DNA of 33,480 bases from Microbacterium sp. Leaf159 (GTDB taxonomy: Bacteria; Actinomycetota; Actinomycetes; Actinomycetales; Microbacteriaceae). The notes beneath the pieces were generated by a model. The model searched no databases and was not told the origin of the DNA. It saw only the letters and a list, made by a program, of their open reading frames with translations. A program made the translations under genes and the position numbers. Location of the stretch: assembly GCF_001423615.1 (NCBI RefSeq), contig NZ_LMOU01000001.1, forward strand, positions 2,809,991 through 2,843,470, read 5' to 3'. Positions 1-6,940 of this stretch are shown piece after piece; positions within the stretch are counted from its first letter, which is position 1; the number at the start of each line of letters is the position of its first letter.

Positions 1-1
1 C

Positions 2-349
2 ACAGGCATCGGCGGCCTCTTCTTCCGCAGCAGAGACCCGGAGGCTCGTGCCGCCTGGTACCGAGAGCACCTGGGAATCGGGGCTGGACATGACGGCATG
101 TGGCAGCAGGAGGCCGGCATGACCGTGTTCGCGCCGTTCGCGGCAGACAGCGACTATTTCGACGCCGACCAGCAGTTCATGCTCAATCTGAGAGTGTCGG
201 ACATCGAGGAGCTCGCCACGCGACTCGACGCCTCAGGGATTCCGGTCGAGCGCCGCGACGAGTGGAACACCGCCGAATACGGCACCTTCGCCCGCATCCA
301 TGATCCCGAAGGCCTCGCGATCGAACTCTGGCAACCACCCGCCGGGTAG
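2..349 (+). CDS. VOC (glyoxalase/bleomycin-resistance fold) family protein, 5' end cut off
   Basis: The reading frame is open from the first bases of the window to a TAG stop, so the true start lies upstream and about 115 residues are visible. The visible N-terminus GIGGLFFRSRDPEARAAWYR is the first beta strand and helix of a vicinal oxygen chelate module. The C-terminal stretch with HDPEG followed by IELWQPP is the usual end of such a module. A single module of about 115-125 residues is the normal size. These proteins bind a metal and act on or sequester small molecules; the substrate cannot be read from sequence. It faces the next gene tail to tail. Recognition of the fold is firm, function is open. 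Confidence 0.85.
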   Translation, partial: TGIGGLFFRSRDPEARAAWYREHLGIGAGHDGMWQQEAGMTVFAPFAADSDYFDADQQFMLNLRVSDIEELATRLDASGIPVERRDEWNTAEYGTFARIHDPEGLAIELWQPPAG

Positions 350-351
350 GA

Positions 352-426
352 GAACCGCGCTCGGTGGAGCCGCGCTCGGTGGAGCCGCGCCCAGAAGAGC
401 CTTGCTCAGTGGAGCCGCGCTCAGGC
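352..426. repeat. 15-bp minisatellite, five units
   Basis: Five consecutive 15-base units begin at 352, 367, 382, 397 and 412. The second unit is GAGCCGCGCTCGGTG and the others differ at one to several positions. The array fills the whole gap between the VOC stop (349) and the stop of the minus-strand gene (TCA at 421-423), and that stop codon lies inside the last unit. Its GAGCCG core recurs in other short arrays of this window (10452-10510 and 21338-21415). Confidence 0.8.
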
Positions 427-1011
427 AGGTCCGAGGCGGAGCACCTCGGGCGACTCGCCGCCGGTCAGCTCGTCGGCGATGCGGATGCTGCGGGCCAGAT
501 CGTCGAGTGCGCCGTCGAGCGTGCCGAATCGCTCGCGTTCGCTGCAGACCGCGGTCAGCGTCACCAGATGGGTGCCGGTATCCCACGTGTAGGTCGCGAA
601 CGGAGGGCTCGCGGGCGACGGCGGCATCGACACCACGAGCTTCTCGCCCGCACCCAGCCACCGGCTCGAGAACGAGACCGTGTCGTCGTAGTCCATCGGC
701 ATGGATGCCCGAGCGATGCGCACCTCAGGGGTGAGCGCTTGCACGGTGGCCATCGCGACGACGAGCTCCGGGTCGGCCTTCCACGTCCACACGAGAACGC
801 GACCGGCGGCCCTGCGCATCAGCAGGGGAGCGGCCTGGCTCATCGCCCACGCTCCGAACCGGGATCCGGGCCGTTCCGTGACGCCGATCGCCGAATTCAC
901 CTGGCCCAGCAGCATCCGGATCGCGGCCTTGCGGTGCCGTCGGCCCTTCCAGCCGAGCGAGTCCGTGACGGGGATCCACTGCTGGGGGTCGGCGTCAGCT
1001 GTCAGTCGCAT
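421..1011 (-). CDS. Protein of unknown function, 196 aa
   Basis: An unbroken 196-residue frame whose ATG sits six bases from a TAGCGT -10 hexamer, which argues that it is a real, probably leaderless gene. The protein is soluble, with no signal peptide or clear membrane segment. It opens with a basic region around GWKGRRHRKAAIRMLL, has a Val/Ala-rich middle (VQALTPEVRIARASMPMDYD) and a Pro/Ser run (MPPSPASPPF). I do not recognise a family and see no catalytic motif. It is transcribed alone: the VOC gene lies tail to tail on one side and a glycosyltransferase pair starts divergently on the other. Confidence 0.75.
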   Translation of the reverse strand: MRLTADADPQQWIPVTDSLGWKGRRHRKAAIRMLLGQVNSAIGVTERPGSRFGAWAMSQAAPLLMRRAAGRVLVWTWKADPELVVAMATVQALTPEVRIARASMPMDYDDTVSFSSRWLGAGEKLVVSMPPSPASPPFATYTWDTGTHLVTLTAVCSERERFGTLDGALDDLARSIRIADELTGGESPEVLRLGPA

Positions 1012-1023
1012 GCCTCCACGCTA
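1012..1023 (-). promoter_or_regulatory. Leaderless-type -10 (TAGCGT, 6 bases from ATG)
   Basis: On the minus strand TAGCGT (1018-1023) is followed by six bases GGAGGC and then the ATG at 1011. Transcription would start at or next to the A of the start codon. The GGAGGC spacer also resembles a Shine-Dalgarno site but is directly adjacent to the ATG. No good -35 is visible. Confidence 0.55.
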
Positions 1024-1079
1024 GGGGGTGAGGCTGAGGGATGCCGGTATGCCTCGGCGGCTCGATCAAGGCCCTCGGG

Positions 1080-1131
1080 TAGAGTGGCCAGCGCCCGATC
1101 GGGCTCTTTGACCGCCGTACCGTAAGGCAGA
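1080..1131 (+). promoter_or_regulatory. Possible promoter and leader of the glycosyltransferase pair
   Basis: TAGAGT at 1080-1085 could be a -10 hexamer, giving a leader of about 40 bases. The leader holds the 12-base perfect palindrome GCCCGATCGGGC (1093-1104) and a weak ribosome site AAGG at about 1123. No convincing -35 is present, so this is tentative. Confidence 0.3.
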
Positions 1132-2358
1132 ATGTCCTCCTCTACCTCCGATCCGACGAGTGCTCCCGACGTCGCCCCCGACCCCGGGCAGCGTCCCCTG
1201 CGCATCCTGATCGGATGCGACACCTTCGCGCCCGACATTAACGGCGCCGCCCGCTTCGCGGAGCGCCTCGCAGCCGGTCTCGTGCAGCGGGGAGAAGACG
1301 TGCACGTGGTCGCCCCGAACGTGGCCTACCGCCGCACCCCCGCGCAGACCGAGGTGATCGAGGGCGAGCCGATGACCATGCATCGGCTTCCGTCGGTGCG
1401 CTGGGCACCCCACGACTGGCTCCGCTTCGTCTGGCCGTGGCGTGTCAAGCACTACGCGCGGAAGATCTTCGACAGCGTGCAGCCCGACGTCGTGCACATC
1501 CAGTCGCACATCGTGATCGGTCGTGGCCTTGCCCGCATCGCGCACGAGCGCGGCATCCCGGTGATCGCCACGAATCACGTGATGGCCGAGAACATCCTCG
1601 ACCACACGACCATGCCCAAATGGGTCGATGACCTGGTGCTGCGCTGGGCCTGGGGCGACGCGAAGCGCACGTTCGCCCTGACGCGCGCGATCACCACGCC
1701 GACACGTCGCGCCGCAGACTTCCTCGAGCGCACTGTCGCCGTCGAGAACGTGATCCCCGTCAGCTGCGGCATCGATCGCACCCAGTACACGCCGGTGATC
1801 GCCCCTCGCGAGAAGAACCGCATCATCTTCGTCGGACGCCTGACCGCCGAGAAGCAGGTCGAGGTGATCCTCGACGCCATGACGAAGCTCGACCCGGCGC
1901 TCGAGACGACCTTCGACATCGTCGGCGGCGGCGACCAGCGCAAGCAGCTCGAGAGCCTCACGACCCAGCTGGGTCTCGGCGATCGGGTGACCTTCCATGG
2001 ACGCACGACCGACGAGGACCTGCGGGCCCTGCTGTCGCGCGCATCCGTGTTCACGATCGCCTCGATCGCCGAGCTGCAGTCGATCGCGACCATGGAGGCC
2101 ATGGCCTCCGCGCTGCCGATCGTCGCAGCGGATGCCGTCGCCCTGCCGCACCTCGTGCACGACGGCGAGAACGGCTACCTGTTCGAGCCCGGCAACGCGG
2201 ATGCCCTCGCCGCACGACTGACCGACGTGCTCACCGCATCGCCGGGAGAGTATGCGCGGATGCAGCAGGCATCGCTCGACGGTGTCGCGATCCACGACAT
2301 CAATCGCACGCTCGACACGTTCGAGGCGCTGTACCGCGACGAGCCGCTGCCCGAGTGA
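1132..2358 (+). CDS. GT4-family (GT-B fold) glycosyltransferase
   Basis: This 408-residue protein has both Rossmann-like halves of a GT-B glycosyltransferase. The N-terminal half contains DTFAPDINGAARFAERLAAG, the glycine-rich acceptor-side loop typical of GT4 enzymes that act on lipids or sugars. The C-terminal half starts at FVGRLTAEKQV and carries the E-x7-E donor-binding motif as ELQSIATME, followed by the usual ALPIVAADAVALPHLV. There is no signal peptide or membrane helix, so it would work at the inner face of the membrane. Its stop overlaps the start of a second GT4 enzyme by four bases, so the two are made together. Glycolipid or cell-wall glycan synthesis is the natural guess; donor and acceptor are unknown. 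Confidence 0.88.
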   Translation: MSSSTSDPTSAPDVAPDPGQRPLRILIGCDTFAPDINGAARFAERLAAGLVQRGEDVHVVAPNVAYRRTPAQTEVIEGEPMTMHRLPSVRWAPHDWLRFVWPWRVKHYARKIFDSVQPDVVHIQSHIVIGRGLARIAHERGIPVIATNHVMAENILDHTTMPKWVDDLVLRWAWGDAKRTFALTRAITTPTRRAADFLERTVAVENVIPVSCGIDRTQYTPVIAPREKNRIIFVGRLTAEKQVEVILDAMTKLDPALETTFDIVGGGDQRKQLESLTTQLGLGDRVTFHGRTTDEDLRALLSRASVFTIASIAELQSIATMEAMASALPIVAADAVALPHLVHDGENGYLFEPGNADALAARLTDVLTASPGEYARMQQASLDGVAIHDINRTLDTFEALYRDEPLPE

Positions 2359-3575
2359 CGGCCCGCGCCATGCACATCGTCTTCTTCGGCGATCAGCACC
2401 TGGACTCCCTCGGTGGGGCACAGGTGTCGATGCGGCTGCAGCGCGAGTTCCTCGAGCGGGCCGGCCACACGGTGACCGTGGTCGCCCCGAAGATGCACGG
2501 AGCGCGCGCTTCGGACGTCACGGATCCCTCGAATCTCGATCTGCCGTCGGTGCCGATCACCGTCGACCGCGAGTACTCGATGAGCTGGCCGGGGCGTACG
2601 ACCGATCGCTTCCTCGACCGCGCGATGACACATCGACCGCCGGTCGACCTCGTGCACGTGCAGGCCGACTTCTGGGGTGCATTCATCGGGCACCGGTACG
2701 CCGCGCGACACGGCATCCCGGTCGTGCACACCCTGCACAACCGGGTCGATGTCGGCATCGCCGCGGTCACGCCTCTGCACCGCCCCGTGCTCGGGGTGCT
2801 GAACCTCTGGCGGCGCCGAGCGTTGCGCGGTGTCACGGCACCGGTGGGTGGGGCCGACGGCTGGGCGTTCCTGCGTGGCATCGCCAGTGGTGCGTCAGCC
2901 GTGACCGCTCCGTCGACCCACTTCGCTCGCCGTCTCGAAGAGCACGGGGTCTTCAGCCCGGTCGACGTCGTCTGGAACGGCATCGACGACGACGTACGTG
3001 AGGCGACACTCGCCGCCGTGCCGACAGATCGCGCGCCCGGTCGGCCCCGTTTCGTCTGGCTCGGACGAATGAGTCCCGAGAAGCGACTGCTGCCGTTCCT
3101 CGAGGCCTTCGTCGACTCGGGGGTCGACGCGGATCTCGAGATCATCGGCGGCGGAGCACAGCGGTCGGCCGCGGAGAAGATCGTCGCAAGCTCGGCGAAC
3201 GTGCGGTTCGCCGGCAAGCTCAGCTACCCCGACACCCTCGCGCGCATCGCCGGCGCAGACGCTCTCGTGCAGACCTCGATCGGCTTCGAGACCCAGGGCA
3301 TGACGCCGTTCGAGGCCGCGACCCTGGGCACGCCGTCGGTCATCAGCGATCCCGACATCGCGGCCGAGCTCGGCGGCGGGCTCTGGGCCGTCCCCGGGGC
3401 CGCAGGCACCGAGGCGCAGCGCAAGGCGGGTCTCGTCGAGACGCTGCGCCGCGCAGCATCCGACATCGCCGCTGGCACGGCACCGATGCCGATGCGCGAG
3501 GTCTCGGAGGCATTCCGCCAGTCGTCGCGCACGGCCGCGATGATCGAGGTCTACGAACGGGTGCTCGCCAGCTGA
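2355..3575 (+). CDS. GT4-family glycosyltransferase, coupled to the preceding one
   Basis: The GTG start lies in a GTGA overlap with the upstream stop, a sign of translational coupling. An internal ATG five codons later (MHIVFFGDQ) is an alternative start. The 406-residue product has the GT-B layout: N-terminal GDQHLDSLGGAQVSMRLQRE with the glycine loop, an inter-domain region near residue 230 (WLGRMSPEKRLL), and the E-x7-E motif ETQGMTPFE with GTPSVISDPD after it. It differs clearly from its neighbour and is not a recent duplicate. The pair probably adds two successive sugars to one acceptor; that is inference from coupling. The gene ends 58 bases before a convergent gene. Confidence 0.87.
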   Translation: MTARAMHIVFFGDQHLDSLGGAQVSMRLQREFLERAGHTVTVVAPKMHGARASDVTDPSNLDLPSVPITVDREYSMSWPGRTTDRFLDRAMTHRPPVDLVHVQADFWGAFIGHRYAARHGIPVVHTLHNRVDVGIAAVTPLHRPVLGVLNLWRRRALRGVTAPVGGADGWAFLRGIASGASAVTAPSTHFARRLEEHGVFSPVDVVWNGIDDDVREATLAAVPTDRAPGRPRFVWLGRMSPEKRLLPFLEAFVDSGVDADLEIIGGGAQRSAAEKIVASSANVRFAGKLSYPDTLARIAGADALVQTSIGFETQGMTPFEAATLGTPSVISDPDIAAELGGGLWAVPGAAGTEAQRKAGLVETLRRAASDIAAGTAPMPMREVSEAFRQSSRTAAMIEVYERVLAS

Positions 3576-3633
3576 GGCACTGGTCGTCGAGGCTGAAGGC
3601 GCTCCGACCGAACAGCCCTAGCGTTGGGGGTGC

Positions 3634-4284
3634 TCAGTATCCGAAGTAGTAGAAGACGTTCGACACCCATGACACGAGCGTGCCGACGACCGTGCTGCCC
3701 GCCACGCCGACGGCGATGGCGGCGAGCAGATGCGGCGCCGGACGCCGCAGCGCGATGATGCCGAGCACCAGGCCGGTCGCGGCCACCGCCAGGACGAGCA
3801 GGTTCACAAGGTTCGACAGGAAGTCGACGACGCCGAAGCCGATGCTCATGTACAGGAGCGGCGTCACGAGCTGGAAGAGCAATCCGATCGCGACCCCGAC
3901 CACGGCAACGAGGAATGCCGTGCGTCCGAGGGCACCGGGGCGGCCGGATTGGCCCGGAGCGTACGGCTGCGCGGGTGCGCCGTAAGGCTGACCGGGCTGG
4001 GTGTAGGGCTGGCCCGGTTGTGAGTAGGGCTGGCCGGGCTGGGAGTGCGGCTGGCCCGGTTGGGAGTACGGCTGGCCGGGGTGGACGTAGGGCTGGCCCG
4101 GTTGTGAGTAGGGCTGACCCGGCTGGGAGTGTGGCTGACCGGGCTGGGCGTAGGGCTGACCCGGCTGGGAGTGCGGCTGGCCGGGTGCGCCGTACGGCGG
4201 GCCGGGCTGGGAGTGCGGCTGTGCGGGCTGCACTGGGTGGGACTGCTGACGGGGATCCTGCGCAGGCTGCTGTGGTTCGCTCAT
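3634..4284 (-). CDS. DUF4190-like membrane protein with long QPGQPYS repeat tail
   Basis: I start this 216-residue protein at the ATG followed by SEPQQPAQ, because the paralogue upstream begins with the same MSEPQQP. An open frame continues further upstream but overlaps that paralogue. Residues 1 to about 110 are a low-complexity Pro/Gln/Tyr/Gly tail built from ten or eleven heptads of the type QPGQPYS. The rest holds two or three hydrophobic helices with the short basic turn ALRRP between them, ending in SWVSNVFYYFGY. This layout matches small actinobacterial membrane proteins annotated DUF4190, whose disordered tail lies in the cytoplasm. Function is unknown. It follows its paralogue by 17 bases, so the two form an operon. 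Confidence 0.8.
   Translation of the reverse strand: MSEPQQPAQDPRQQSHPVQPAQPHSQPGPPYGAPGQPHSQPGQPYAQPGQPHSQPGQPYSQPGQPYVHPGQPYSQPGQPHSQPGQPYSQPGQPYTQPGQPYGAPAQPYAPGQSGRPGALGRTAFLVAVVGVAIGLLFQLVTPLLYMSIGFGVVDFLSNLVNLLVLAVAATGLVLGIIALRRPAPHLLAAIAVGVAGSTVVGTLVSWVSNVFYYFGY
3986..4216. repeat. 21-bp coding minisatellite, eleven units
   Basis: Eleven contiguous 21-base units run from 3986 with no spacers. Each encodes a heptad of the type QPGQPYS or QPGQPHS on the minus strand. Units at 4007 and 4091 are identical; others differ by a few bases, mostly in the last three codons. Unit number is likely to vary between strains. Confidence 0.9.
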
Positions 4285-4301
4285 GGGTGGCTCCGGGACG
4301 C

Positions 4302-4814
4302 TCAGTAGGTCAACGCGTAGAAGAGATTCGAGACCCAGGCGACGAGGATGCCGGTGATCTGGGCTGCGGAGATGCCGATCGCGATGCCCGCGAGCACCTG
4401 CTGTCCCGGTCGCCGCACCGACATCAGGCCGAGAATGAGTGCCACGATCGCGACGATGAGCACCAGTCCGTTGCCGATGGCTCCGAAGGCGCCGATCGAT
4501 GACGGGTCGGCGAGCGTGCGGATGATCACCGGATAGGCGATGGTGACGAGGAGCGCGATGCCGAGCGCACCCAGCGCCACGATGAACGCGAGGCGACCGA
4601 GCGACGCGCCGGTGGATGCCGGAGAAGAAGAAGACGAGCCCGGGTACGGCTGCCTGGCATACGGCTGGGCTGGGTTCTGCGGCGCCGGGTTCTGCTGCGG
4701 CGAATACTGCTGCGCCGAGTGCTGCTGCGCCGAGTACTGCGGTGACGCCGGCTGCCCCTGCCCTTGCGGGGGAGTTCCGTACGGCTGCGCGGGAGGCTGC
4801 TGCGGCTCGCTCAT
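4302..4814 (-). CDS. DUF4190-like membrane protein with Gln/Pro-rich tail
   Basis: A 170-residue paralogue of the downstream gene. Both begin MSEPQQP, both have LGR-AF at the first membrane helix, and both end in WVSN-FY-x-x-x-Y. Here the tail (residues 1 to about 70) consists of irregular AQQYS/PAQNP-like repeats and a run of serines, without the regular heptads seen in the second copy. Two or three hydrophobic helices follow, with the turn SVRRPGQQ. The product is probably an integral membrane protein with a cytoplasmic disordered tail. The ATG lies seven bases from TACGCT, so the operon seems to start leaderless here. No enzyme motif is visible. Confidence 0.82.
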   Translation of the reverse strand: MSEPQQPPAQPYGTPPQGQGQPASPQYSAQQHSAQQYSPQQNPAPQNPAQPYARQPYPGSSSSSPASTGASLGRLAFIVALGALGIALLVTIAYPVIIRTLADPSSIGAFGAIGNGLVLIVAIVALILGLMSVRRPGQQVLAGIAIGISAAQITGILVAWVSNLFYALTY

Positions 4815-4827
4815 GGTGTCGAGCGTA
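4815..4827 (-). promoter_or_regulatory. Leaderless-type -10 (TACGCT, 7 bases from ATG)
   Basis: TACGCT occupies 4822-4827 on the minus strand, with seven bases to the ATG at 4814. No Shine-Dalgarno sequence is present in the spacer CGACACC. Confidence 0.55.
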
Positions 4828-4890
4828 GCCGCGCATCCGGCCAGCGGGGAACCCTCGTGCGGGGCCTCGTGCGGAACCCTCCGCCGGAGC

Positions 4891-5052
4891 TCAGCGGTAC
4901 GTGTGCCCCGCCTCGGCGCGGTCGAGGGTGTCGTGGTCGGCTACGCGTGACCAATCGGTGGGCACATGACGGTATCCGTCACGGCGGAGTTCGACGATGG
5001 TGGCGATCAGCGCCCACGCGCCGAGTGCGAGAAGTGCGATGAGAAGGATCAT
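4891..5052 (-). CDS. Small single-span membrane protein, 53 aa
   Basis: The protein opens with one hydrophobic helix (residues 1 to about 20, MILLIALLALGAWALIATIV). A basic stretch ELRRDGYRH and a short charged cytoplasmic tail with DWSRVADHDTLD follow. Orientation is inferred from the positive residues after the helix. The ATG is seven bases from a TAGCGT -10 hexamer, so the gene is probably real and leaderless despite its size. It is divergent from a GlxA-type regulator, and a perfect inverted repeat lies between the two, suggesting shared control. I cannot assign a function. Confidence 0.7.
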   Translation of the reverse strand: MILLIALLALGAWALIATIVELRRDGYRHVPTDWSRVADHDTLDRAEAGHTYR

Positions 5053-5065
5053 GGCAGAAACGCTA
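5053..5065 (-). promoter_or_regulatory. Leaderless-type -10 (TAGCGT, 7 bases from ATG)
   Basis: TAGCGT at 5060-5065 on the minus strand precedes the ATG of the 53-aa protein by seven bases. Its -35 position would fall inside the palindrome at 5080-5095. Confidence 0.55.
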
Positions 5066-5074
5066 CGATCACTC

Positions 5075-5103
5075 TTGATCTGCCACGAGTGGCAGAATAG
5101 ACT
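5075..5103 (+). promoter_or_regulatory. Promoter TTGATC-N17-TAGACT for the GlxA-type regulator
   Basis: TTGATC (5075-5080) and TAGACT (5098-5103) are separated by 17 bases, the ideal spacing for the main sigma factor. The start codon is at 5141, giving a short leader with a GGAGAG ribosome site at 5131-5136. Confidence 0.6.
5080..5095. promoter_or_regulatory. Inverted repeat CTGCCAC-GA-GTGGCAG, probable operator
   Basis: Two perfect 7-base arms with a 2-base centre fill the spacer between the -35 and -10 of the regulator gene. They also cover the -35 position of the divergent small gene. Further half-sites lie on both flanks: TGGCAG at 5052-5057 and CTGCCA at 5119-5124. The protein that binds is not shown; the adjacent AraC-type regulator is the obvious candidate. 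Confidence 0.65.
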
Positions 5104-5140
5104 ACGGGCGTATGAAAACTGCCAACTCCGGGAGAGCGTC

Positions 5141-6118
5141 ATGATGAAGACCGTCGCCTGCGTCGTGCAAGACGGATTCGCGCCATTCGAGTTCGGCCTC
5201 GCCTGCGAAGCCTTCGGTCTCGACCGATCGAACGACGGCGTGCCGAATTTCGACTTCCGGGTCATCGCTCCGCATCCGGGTGTCGTGCAGTCCAAGCTCG
5301 GCTTCTCCATCAACGTCGAGCACGACCTCTCGTTCGCGTATGAGGCCGACCTCGTGGTGCTCTGCCCGGTGCCGCGGGAGTACTGGCCGAACATCGATCC
5401 GCTGCTGCTCGACGTCGCCCGCGACGCTGTGGCGCGCGGCGCGTGGCTGCTGACGATCTGCAGCGCCTCGTTCATCCTCGGCGCTGCCGGAGTGCTCGAC
5501 GGTCGCCGCGCGACCACGCACTGGATGTACTCCGACATCATGGCCGAGATGTACCCGAAGATCGACATCGACCCCGATGTGCTCTTCGTGCAGGACGGAC
5601 GGATCATCACGAGCGCCGGCACGGCCGCCGGGATCGACGCCTGCCTGCACCTGCTGCGCCAGGAGCTCGGCGCCGAGCTGACGAACCGCATCGCTCGACG
5701 GATGGTGGTGCCGCCGCAGCGCGACGGCGGACAGGCGCAGTTCATCGACCGACCGATCCCGGTGGTTCCGAGTGATTCGCTCGCCGCAGTCGCCGACTGG
5801 GCGGTCGAGCACCTCCGCGACGACCTGGGCGTCGATCAGCTCGCGGCACGAGCGCTCATGTCCCCTCGCACCTTCGCGCGCCGGTTCAAAGCCGAGTACG
5901 GCGCGACCCCCGCAGCCTGGCTCGCCCGTCAGCGGGTGCTGCACGCCCAGCGGCTGCTCGAACGCAGCGACCTGTCGCTCGAGCAGATCGCCGACGAATG
6001 CGGCTTCGGGTCGGCGGCGGTGCTGAGGCAGAACTTCTCACGTGTGCTCGGCACGACGCCCACCGCCTATCGGGCGCGATTCTCATGCGTCGACGACGCG
6101 GAGACCACCGCGGCCTGA
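5141..6118 (+). CDS. GlxA-type transcriptional regulator (DJ-1/PfpI domain + AraC helix-turn-helix)
   Basis: The chosen ATG follows GGAGAG by four bases and the promoter described above; the open frame runs further upstream but through that promoter. The 325-residue product has an N-terminal DJ-1/PfpI glutaminase-like domain (about 1-190). Its nucleophile-elbow cysteine is Cys107 in TICSAS, and TTHW and SAGTAAGIDACLHLL are the usual family signatures. The C-terminal AraC/XylS double helix-turn-helix spans about residues 215-315 (ARALMSPRTFARRFKAEYG; LEQIADECGFGSAAVLRQNF). Such proteins are cytoplasmic regulators; the ligand is unknown. A divergent 53-aa membrane protein shares its control region. 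Confidence 0.9.
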   Translation: MMKTVACVVQDGFAPFEFGLACEAFGLDRSNDGVPNFDFRVIAPHPGVVQSKLGFSINVEHDLSFAYEADLVVLCPVPREYWPNIDPLLLDVARDAVARGAWLLTICSASFILGAAGVLDGRRATTHWMYSDIMAEMYPKIDIDPDVLFVQDGRIITSAGTAAGIDACLHLLRQELGAELTNRIARRMVVPPQRDGGQAQFIDRPIPVVPSDSLAAVADWAVEHLRDDLGVDQLAARALMSPRTFARRFKAEYGATPAAWLARQRVLHAQRLLERSDLSLEQIADECGFGSAAVLRQNFSRVLGTTPTAYRARFSCVDDAETTAA

Positions 6119-6162
6119 CCGGCTTCAGACTGCCGGAAGCTCGGCGCCCCCTCGATGCACTC

Positions 6163-6864
6163 TCAGTGGTCCCAGTGAGCGGGACTCGGGAGCGCGTGGT
6201 AGTCGACCTCGACCCCTGCGGGGGTGACGGATGCCGTGCAGTACAGCAGTGACTGCGTGGGATACCCGTGCGGGCGGTTGTCGCGGATGATCGCCCGGTC
6301 GTCCTCGGGGTCCAGCAGGGCGGAGGAGGCGAGCAGCGAGATCCACTCGCCGTTCCAGTCCGCGCTGTCGGCAGCCGGGCCCAGAGCGCGGAACTCCGGC
6401 AGCCAGGCGGCGATCCGCGGCGTCTCGGAGTCATCGAGATCGTCGTGCGCGATCATGTGGATGCCGTCGCTGATCGGCGTCTCGCGCAGCTCGGCGCCGT
6501 CCCAGCTCAGCACGCGTGATCCCTCGGGGCGCACCTCGAGCAGGTTGAACCCGTGCATGGGCAGCGGTGCGATCGGCGACCGGCCCGCCACCGACTCGAG
6601 TGCGAGCGATCCGCGTGACACGGCGACGTCGTCGGCGAGATCGACCACGTCGGCGCGGTTGAGCAGCACGGCGAGACGTCGTTCCGCGGGATTCACGGCG
6701 AGCCAGGCTCCACCGGCTCGCCGATCGCGGATCCCCGAGACCCCGGGGTGCGCGTCCGGCCACCATTCGCCGAGGGCATCCCACTCGCGCAGCGGATCCT
6801 CATCGCGCACCGCGAGCAGACGCGCGGTGTCGGGGCCGGCCACATCGATCACCACGGTGCACAC
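6163..6864 (-). CDS. NRDE / TANGO2 family protein
   Basis: I place the start at a GTG giving M-C-T-V-V, because this family begins with Met-Cys and the cysteine is the presumed N-terminal nucleophile. The same GTG lies seven bases from a TAGACT hexamer. The 233-residue protein then shows LLAVRDEDPLREWD, the NRDE-like asparagine/arginine-aspartate-glutamate motif (here AVRDED), GGAWLAVN for the usual GGTWLGV-like segment, and LLNR. Family members are linked in eukaryotes to lipid and haem handling; bacterial function is not settled. The gene runs divergently from coaBC. Confidence 0.82.
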   Translation of the reverse strand: MCTVVIDVAGPDTARLLAVRDEDPLREWDALGEWWPDAHPGVSGIRDRRAGGAWLAVNPAERRLAVLLNRADVVDLADDVAVSRGSLALESVAGRSPIAPLPMHGFNLLEVRPEGSRVLSWDGAELRETPISDGIHMIAHDDLDDSETPRIAAWLPEFRALGPAADSADWNGEWISLLASSALLDPEDDRAIIRDNRPHGYPTQSLLYCTASVTPAGVEVDYHALPSPAHWDH

Positions 6865-6877
6865 GGCAACAAGTCTA
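6865..6877 (-). promoter_or_regulatory. Leaderless-type -10 (TAGACT, 7 bases from GTG)
   Basis: TAGACT at 6872-6877 on the minus strand is followed by seven bases and the GTG at 6864. There is no ribosome site. This supports the chosen start of the NRDE protein. Confidence 0.6.
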
Positions 6878-6928
6878 GGTCGATGCTGCACGACCGGAGC
6901 CTCAGCCCCGGTGGGGCGGATGCTGCGG

Positions 6929-6940
6929 CAGAATCGAACC
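6929..6940 (+). promoter_or_regulatory. Possible leaderless -10 of coaBC (CAGAAT, 6 bases from GTG)
   Basis: CAGAAT at 6929-6934 keeps the A2 and T6 of the -10 consensus and stands six bases before the GTG. No Shine-Dalgarno sequence is visible. Weaker than the TANNNT cases. Confidence 0.4.

Noticed and set aside
1093..1104. Palindrome GCCCGATCGGGC in the glycosyltransferase leader
   Set aside because: At 12 bases with no loop it is too short to call an operator or terminator in DNA this GC-rich.
3986..4216. Regular 21-bp units that look like a small CRISPR array
   Set aside because: There are no spacers, the units are contiguous and in frame, and they encode QPGQPYS heptads.
6119..6162. 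Possible terminator between the GlxA-type gene and the NRDE gene (GCTTC/GAAGC)
   Set aside because: The stem has only five pairs around a nine-base loop and no T tract.
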